Positions 60,351-64,000 of a DNA stretch of 64,000 nucleotides are shown piece after piece. The DNA lies in assembly GCA_944389415.1 (NCBI GenBank), contig CALXMF010000001.1, positions 372,001 through 436,000 of the forward strand. The letters run 5' to 3'. A model generated the notes under the pieces. That model worked only from the letters and a program-made list of their open reading frames with translations, made no database searches and was not told where the DNA came from. Positions within the stretch are counted from its first letter, which is position 1; every line of letters begins with the position of its first letter. The stretch comes from an uncultured Spirochaetota bacterium (GTDB lineage Bacteria; Spirochaetota; Spirochaetia; Treponematales; Treponemataceae). The translations under genes and the position numbers were made by a program.

Positions 60351-60577
60351 GGGAGTTGGAAAAGGGTGCGGCAAAACTCCTTTGTTCTTTGATTAGATTT
60401 TATCAAGCAGTTATTTCTCCACTTCATCCTCCATGTTGCAGATTTTATCCTTCATGTTCTGCGTATTCATTGGAAGCTATTAAGAAATACGGTCCGATAA
60501 AAGGGATTATACTTTCAATATGGCGTATTTTGAGATGTAATCCTTTTTCAAAAGGCGGTTATGATCCTGTTCCCTAA
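60344..60577 (+). CDS. yidD: Membrane protein insertion efficiency factor YidD
   Basis: 77 aa. The family signature is fully present: [22 protein letters not shown] (in part), [13 protein letters not shown] and [17 protein letters not shown], with the three conserved Cys. It is a small amphipathic inner-membrane-associated protein that aids YidC/Sec insertion. Start TTG at 60344 overlaps the rnpA stop by 7 nt, with AGGCAGG upstream. yidC follows after 46 nt. Confidence 0.95.
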   Translation: MLRELEKGAAKLLCSLIRFYQAVISPLHPPCCRFYPSCSAYSLEAIKKYGPIKGIILSIWRILRCNPFSKGGYDPVP

Positions 60578-60623
60578 TGTTGTTTCATTTTTATTTTGGA
60601 ATTAAAGCTCAGGAGTACTGTTT

Positions 60624-62393
60624 ATGGATAAGAATACAGTATGGGCTGTTGTTCTTTCAACAGTCGTGCTGATTGTATTTATGTTTCTTCAGATGGCATT
60701 TTTTCCGCCGTCTGCAGCTGGTACAACGACAGCGGAAGATAGTGGGGCAGCTGTTTCGGACATTGTTCCTCAGAATTCCGACTCTTTTGTGAGTGCTGAT
60801 GCTGTTTCAGATGATAAGGAAAATTCTGAAGAAAGAAATTATGTTATTGAGACAGACACAGTTAAAGTTACTTTTACAAATCGCGGCGGAGATGTCGTCG
60901 GATATGAATTACTTGATCATCGTGATGGAAATCATGGTGTAGAAATGGCTGATAATATTTCTGCTGAAAACCGGGCATTTGCTCTGTCATTTGGTACTCA
61001 GAAAGAATCTATTATTAATGACGTTTTTACTGTAAGACAGCCTGACGATCGAACAATTATTTTTTATAAAAAATTTAGATCAAAAAATGCTTCAGGAAAT
61101 GATTCTGAATTTACTCTTGCAAAGCGGTATTCATTTCATGACGGCGATTACATGTTCAAACTTGATATAATGGTAAGCGGCGAGGATGGATTTACTTCTC
61201 TTTCTTCCGGAAATTCTGCATATACATTGCGGACTCCTCCGCAGATTGGACCATACTATAACGCAAAAAATGATCGGTATGAACACCGGACCTTTATGTC
61301 GTTTACTGATGGACGAAAGAAAAAACAGATGCTTTCTCCTGGGCAGACAAAGATTTATGAAAAACAGTACAGTTGGACTGGTATTGCAGGAAAATATTTT
61401 ACAGTGCTTGTTGCTCCTGTCGCTCCTGAATATATGCAGTCGGTTACTTATTCCGCTGAGGTACAGGTAGAAGACTACGCGAATGCGCAGCTCTTTTTGC
61501 CTCGCCGGGCAATTACCGATAAAGAAACAACAGATACATATTATATATATGTCGGCCCACGAACAGAAAATTCACTGTCTATTTATAACAACGCCTCTGA
61601 TAATAGCTGGTCTGTTTCATCACTTCGTTTGAATGACAGTATGGAATCAAGCGGTATTCTGTTCTGGCTTGAGGCGATTCTTAAATGGTGCATGGAGCTG
61701 TTGTATAGACTTATCCCGAATTGGGGTGTTTCTATTATTATTTTGACTGTCATTATTAAAGTTTTGTTTTTTCCTCTTACAAAACAAAGTTCTGTTGCCA
61801 GTCTTAAAATGCAGGAAGTACAGCCCCGCATGCAGGAACTGCAGAATAAGTATAAAGATGACCCAACACGGCTTAATATGGAAATATCAAAGCTATATAA
61901 AGAAATGGGATATAATCCTCTTTCAGGTTGTCTGCCTCTTTTAATACAGTTTCCGCTGATTTTTGCTATGTATAATCTGTTTAACAATTATTTTGAATTC
62001 CGCGGGGCAATGTTCATTCCCGGCTGGATACCTGATTTATCAGTTGGGGACAGTATTTATACATTCGGGTTTAATTTACCTTTTATTGGTAATCAGCTGC
62101 GTTTACTGCCTATCATTTATGTTATTTCACAGCTTTTGTTTGGCTGGATAACTCAGTCAGCTGCCGCTGCAAACAGTCAAATGAAAATAATGATGTATGG
62201 TATGCCGCTATTCTTCTTCTTTATTTTTTATAATGCGCCATCAGGACTGCTGATTTACTGGACAGTCAGTAACCTGCTGCAGCTGGTTCAGCAGGTTATT
62301 ATAAACCGGATTATGAAGACAAAGCGTGCGGAAATGGAACAGAAAAAGCCAGCTGTAGAAAAATTTGTACCGCAAAAAAGAAAAAGAAAGTAA
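60624..62393 (+). CDS. yidC: Membrane protein insertase YidC (diderm type)
   Basis: Inserts and folds inner membrane proteins with or without Sec. 589 aa: TM1 at residues 6-28, a Ser/Asp-rich linker, a periplasmic beta-sandwich domain (about 70-340), then the conserved 60KD_IMP core with five helices (NWGVSIIILTVIIKVLFFPL, MYNLFNNYFEFRGAMFIPGW, LFFFFIFYNAPSGLLIYWTVS in pieces) and a basic C-terminus RKRKRK that contacts ribosomes. The large periplasmic domain indicates a Gram-negative cell. AGGAG before the ATG. Confidence 0.96.
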   Translation: MDKNTVWAVVLSTVVLIVFMFLQMAFFPPSAAGTTTAEDSGAAVSDIVPQNSDSFVSADAVSDDKENSEERNYVIETDTVKVTFTNRGGDVVGYELLDHRDGNHGVEMADNISAENRAFALSFGTQKESIINDVFTVRQPDDRTIIFYKKFRSKNASGNDSEFTLAKRYSFHDGDYMFKLDIMVSGEDGFTSLSSGNSAYTLRTPPQIGPYYNAKNDRYEHRTFMSFTDGRKKKQMLSPGQTKIYEKQYSWTGIAGKYFTVLVAPVAPEYMQSVTYSAEVQVEDYANAQLFLPRRAITDKETTDTYYIYVGPRTENSLSIYNNASDNSWSVSSLRLNDSMESSGILFWLEAILKWCMELLYRLIPNWGVSIIILTVIIKVLFFPLTKQSSVASLKMQEVQPRMQELQNKYKDDPTRLNMEISKLYKEMGYNPLSGCLPLLIQFPLIFAMYNLFNNYFEFRGAMFIPGWIPDLSVGDSIYTFGFNLPFIGNQLRLLPIIYVISQLLFGWITQSAAAANSQMKIMMYGMPLFFFFIFYNAPSGLLIYWTVSNLLQLVQQVIINRIMKTKRAEMEQKKPAVEKFVPQKRKRK

Positions 62394-62409
62394 TTTTGGA
62401 GGTCTTATT

Positions 62410-63108
62410 ATGACTTATGAATATGAAGCAAAAACGGAAAAAGAAGCAATAGAACTTGCTGCTGCCGAGCTTGGCCTTGAGAAAGATCAGTTTGATGTGG
62501 AAATACTTGAATCACAGAAAAACAGTCTTTTTAAAAAAGGCTATGTAAAAATTCGTGTGCATACAGCTGATGTCGTGGAACATACTGATTCAGGTGAGTT
62601 TGAAGGTTCTGTTCCGAAACATCGATTGTTTGCTGATCCTGTACCGCAGGATGAATTTGAAAAACAACTGGTTGAATTTATAGCATCAGTTATCAGAAAA
62701 ATGGGATATGACGTAACTGTTGATATTATGTTCCGTGAAGAGCATAAACTTGGAATTAAACTCAGTTCATCGCATTCGTCGATTCTCATAGGCAGAAAAG
62801 GAAAAAATCTTGATGCTTTGCAGCTTTTGGCAAATGTATATGCTGGCCGTCTCGGTCATGATGAAATGAGAATTATTCTTGATACGGAGAATTATCGTAT
62901 CCGGCGTGAAGAATCTCTTGTTCGTCTTGCATATACAACAGCAGATCGTGTGCGAAACAGCCGCAGTTCTATATTGCTTGAACCGATGAATCCGTTTGAA
63001 CGGCGTCTTATACATACGACTCTGAATGAGATTACTGATGTTGAAACTAAAAGCGAAGGAGAAGGTTTATATAAACAAGTACGTGTTTATTATAAAGGTA
63101 TTCGCTGA
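62410..63108 (+). CDS. khpB: RNA-binding protein KhpB/Jag (SpoIIIJ-associated)
   Basis: 232 aa with three parts: an N-terminal Jag domain (MTYEYEAKTEKEAIELAAAE, EILESQKNSLFKKG), a KH domain with the GxxG loop in LIGRKGKNLDALQLL, and a C-terminal R3H domain with the PFERRLIHTTL motif. With KhpA it binds RNA and influences cell division or envelope genes in several bacteria. ATG at 62410 has GGAGG 7 nt upstream; the frame opens in yidC. The next gene starts at its stop (TGATG). Confidence 0.93.
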   Translation: MTYEYEAKTEKEAIELAAAELGLEKDQFDVEILESQKNSLFKKGYVKIRVHTADVVEHTDSGEFEGSVPKHRLFADPVPQDEFEKQLVEFIASVIRKMGYDVTVDIMFREEHKLGIKLSSSHSSILIGRKGKNLDALQLLANVYAGRLGHDEMRIILDTENYRIRREESLVRLAYTTADRVRNSRSSILLEPMNPFERRLIHTTLNEITDVETKSEGEGLYKQVRVYYKGIR

Positions 63109-63980
63109 TGAAATGTTTTTCTAAAATATACTTATCTGTCAGAATAGGTATACTTTGTTGTGTGTCTGCTGCTTGTGCTTCTGCATTTGCAGCAGAAGAG
63201 GTGAAAGTAAAAATGCAGGATATCTTGTCTGGCAGCATACGTTCAGAGCTTGTTGCTGGTACAGAATCTTTGATGCGGACTGGTGCTTTATCTGATGAGG
63301 AAATGTCTTATACTGAGTCAGTTTCTCATGTTTTTTATAAAAAAGAGCCAGTTATTTCACTTATTCCTGAAAACAATTTACTTAAATCGTTTGAATTACA
63401 GCTGCCTTCTGGTGATAGTCCTGATCTGGTTATTGAATCCCTATATATTCTTAATAAGCGGAATTCAAGTGTAGATAAGGATGATATGGAAAAAATAGAA
63501 AAGATTGTAAGATCATTTTCTACACTGGAAGGTGTTTCATATGTTTCAAGTGATGAAAAAGTTGAGACTCTTTATCACAAAGCTTACACTATAGAAAACC
63601 TTGAAACGCGAAACAAAATACCTGATCAGATATCCGGTTCAGCTGACGGTAAAAGACTGTATATGTATCAATATGATAACAGTTTTAAAGACTGTATTTA
63701 CAGTGTTGATTATCGTGTTTCTGGAAATACGCTTTTGCTTACTATGGTTATAGCAGATTATATTAAGATGGGACCGATAAAAGCGGTAAAACCGGGCAAT
63801 GTATCAATCACTATATTAATAGAGCTCGCTGAAGATGGTGTTGCAATGAATTCAATTGTAATGAGTAAATTTGCGAATGTGCCGTTTATCGCGGGAAAAA
63901 TACAGCATTCTTTTCAGGCGCGTACTGATGCTATGTTCCAATGGTTTGTTAAAAGTTATCTGAATAAAGGTATTCAGTAA
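63108..63980 (+). CDS. Uncharacterised exported protein
   Basis: 290 aa. A signal peptide is evident: basic MKCFSKIYLSVR, a hydrophobic core IGILCCVSAACASAFA, and a likely AFA|AEE cleavage after residue 28. A Cys in the core does not make a lipobox. The mature part is mixed alpha/beta with no motif I know; a segment reads GKRLYMYQYDNSFKDCIYSVDY and the end is FQWFVKSYLNKGI. It overlaps the khpB stop by one base (TGATG), so it is coupled to the yidC operon, which suggests an envelope role. Function unknown. Confidence 0.75.
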   Translation: MKCFSKIYLSVRIGILCCVSAACASAFAAEEVKVKMQDILSGSIRSELVAGTESLMRTGALSDEEMSYTESVSHVFYKKEPVISLIPENNLLKSFELQLPSGDSPDLVIESLYILNKRNSSVDKDDMEKIEKIVRSFSTLEGVSYVSSDEKVETLYHKAYTIENLETRNKIPDQISGSADGKRLYMYQYDNSFKDCIYSVDYRVSGNTLLLTMVIADYIKMGPIKAVKPGNVSITILIELAEDGVAMNSIVMSKFANVPFIAGKIQHSFQARTDAMFQWFVKSYLNKGIQ

Positions 63981-64000
63981 TATAAAAAGATTATTCAGGG

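Overview
The window is 64 kb of a bacterial chromosome around the replication origin. Gene content and protein style point to a spirochaete, most likely Treponema or a close relative. Reasons: a diderm-type YidC with a large N-terminal periplasmic domain; a type III glutamine synthetase; a large Che cluster with several CheW and MCP paralogues plus CheD and a FlhG-like ATPase; a flgM gene (motile cell); and GyrA with Ala at the usual Ser83 position. The species assignment is inference; no rRNA gene is present.

1-16.4 kb: the 3' part of ptsI, then der, a MerR regulator, an Rsm22-like methyltransferase and an AI-2E-family transporter on +. A long-chain acyl-CoA ligase lies on -. It is separated by a regulatory region carrying five phased 13-bp repeats from an uncharacterised 559-aa protein and a HAD phosphatase. 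Next come tRNA-Ala(CGC), glnN, a GGDEF/EAL receptor and purD.

16.5-32.2 kb: signalling region. A minus-strand run reads STAS-cheA-cheR-cheB-cheY-mcp-mcp-cheW-cheW and ends at a good intrinsic terminator. A third cheW on + faces cheD, a soluble MCP-like protein and a FlhG/MinD-type ATPase on -. A kinase-ATPase-like/HDOD fusion follows.

32.2-47.3 kb: housekeeping genes: a TrmH-family methyltransferase, a Fe-ADH-family protein with an altered metal site, flgM, rsmI, tcdA, pepF, a YugP-type peptidase, an alpha/beta hydrolase, mtnN, birA, a DUF362 ferredoxin-like protein, phosphofructokinase, an FMN oxidoreductase, queH and argA. A strong candidate small RNA, with a CCUCCUCC loop, is divergent from mtnN.

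47.3-50.6 kb: an accessory, origin-linked region. It holds a NimA-like flavoprotein gene next to a duplicated scrap of a TPR gene, the intact TPR gene, and then 940 bp of non-coding DNA. That DNA contains a cluster of DnaA boxes, six 44-bp AT-rich direct repeats and two perfect parS palindromes. A GyrI-like gene follows and faces gyrA.

50.6-64 kb: gyrB-gyrA on - and, divergently, dnaA-dnaN-recF-dciA-like-rpmH-rnpA-yidD-yidC-khpB plus an exported protein on +. The dnaA-dnaN gap has the layout of a basal unwinding system: DnaA boxes, a short GC stretch, then seven TAN trinucleotides. I read it as oriC. With the 49-kb cluster, the origin may be bipartite.

A recurring feature is that several genes (dnaA, argA, rsmI, the FlhG-like gene, the 7954 gene, an FMN oxidoreductase) have a -10 hexamer 6-7 nt before the start codon and no Shine-Dalgarno sequence, which predicts leaderless mRNAs.
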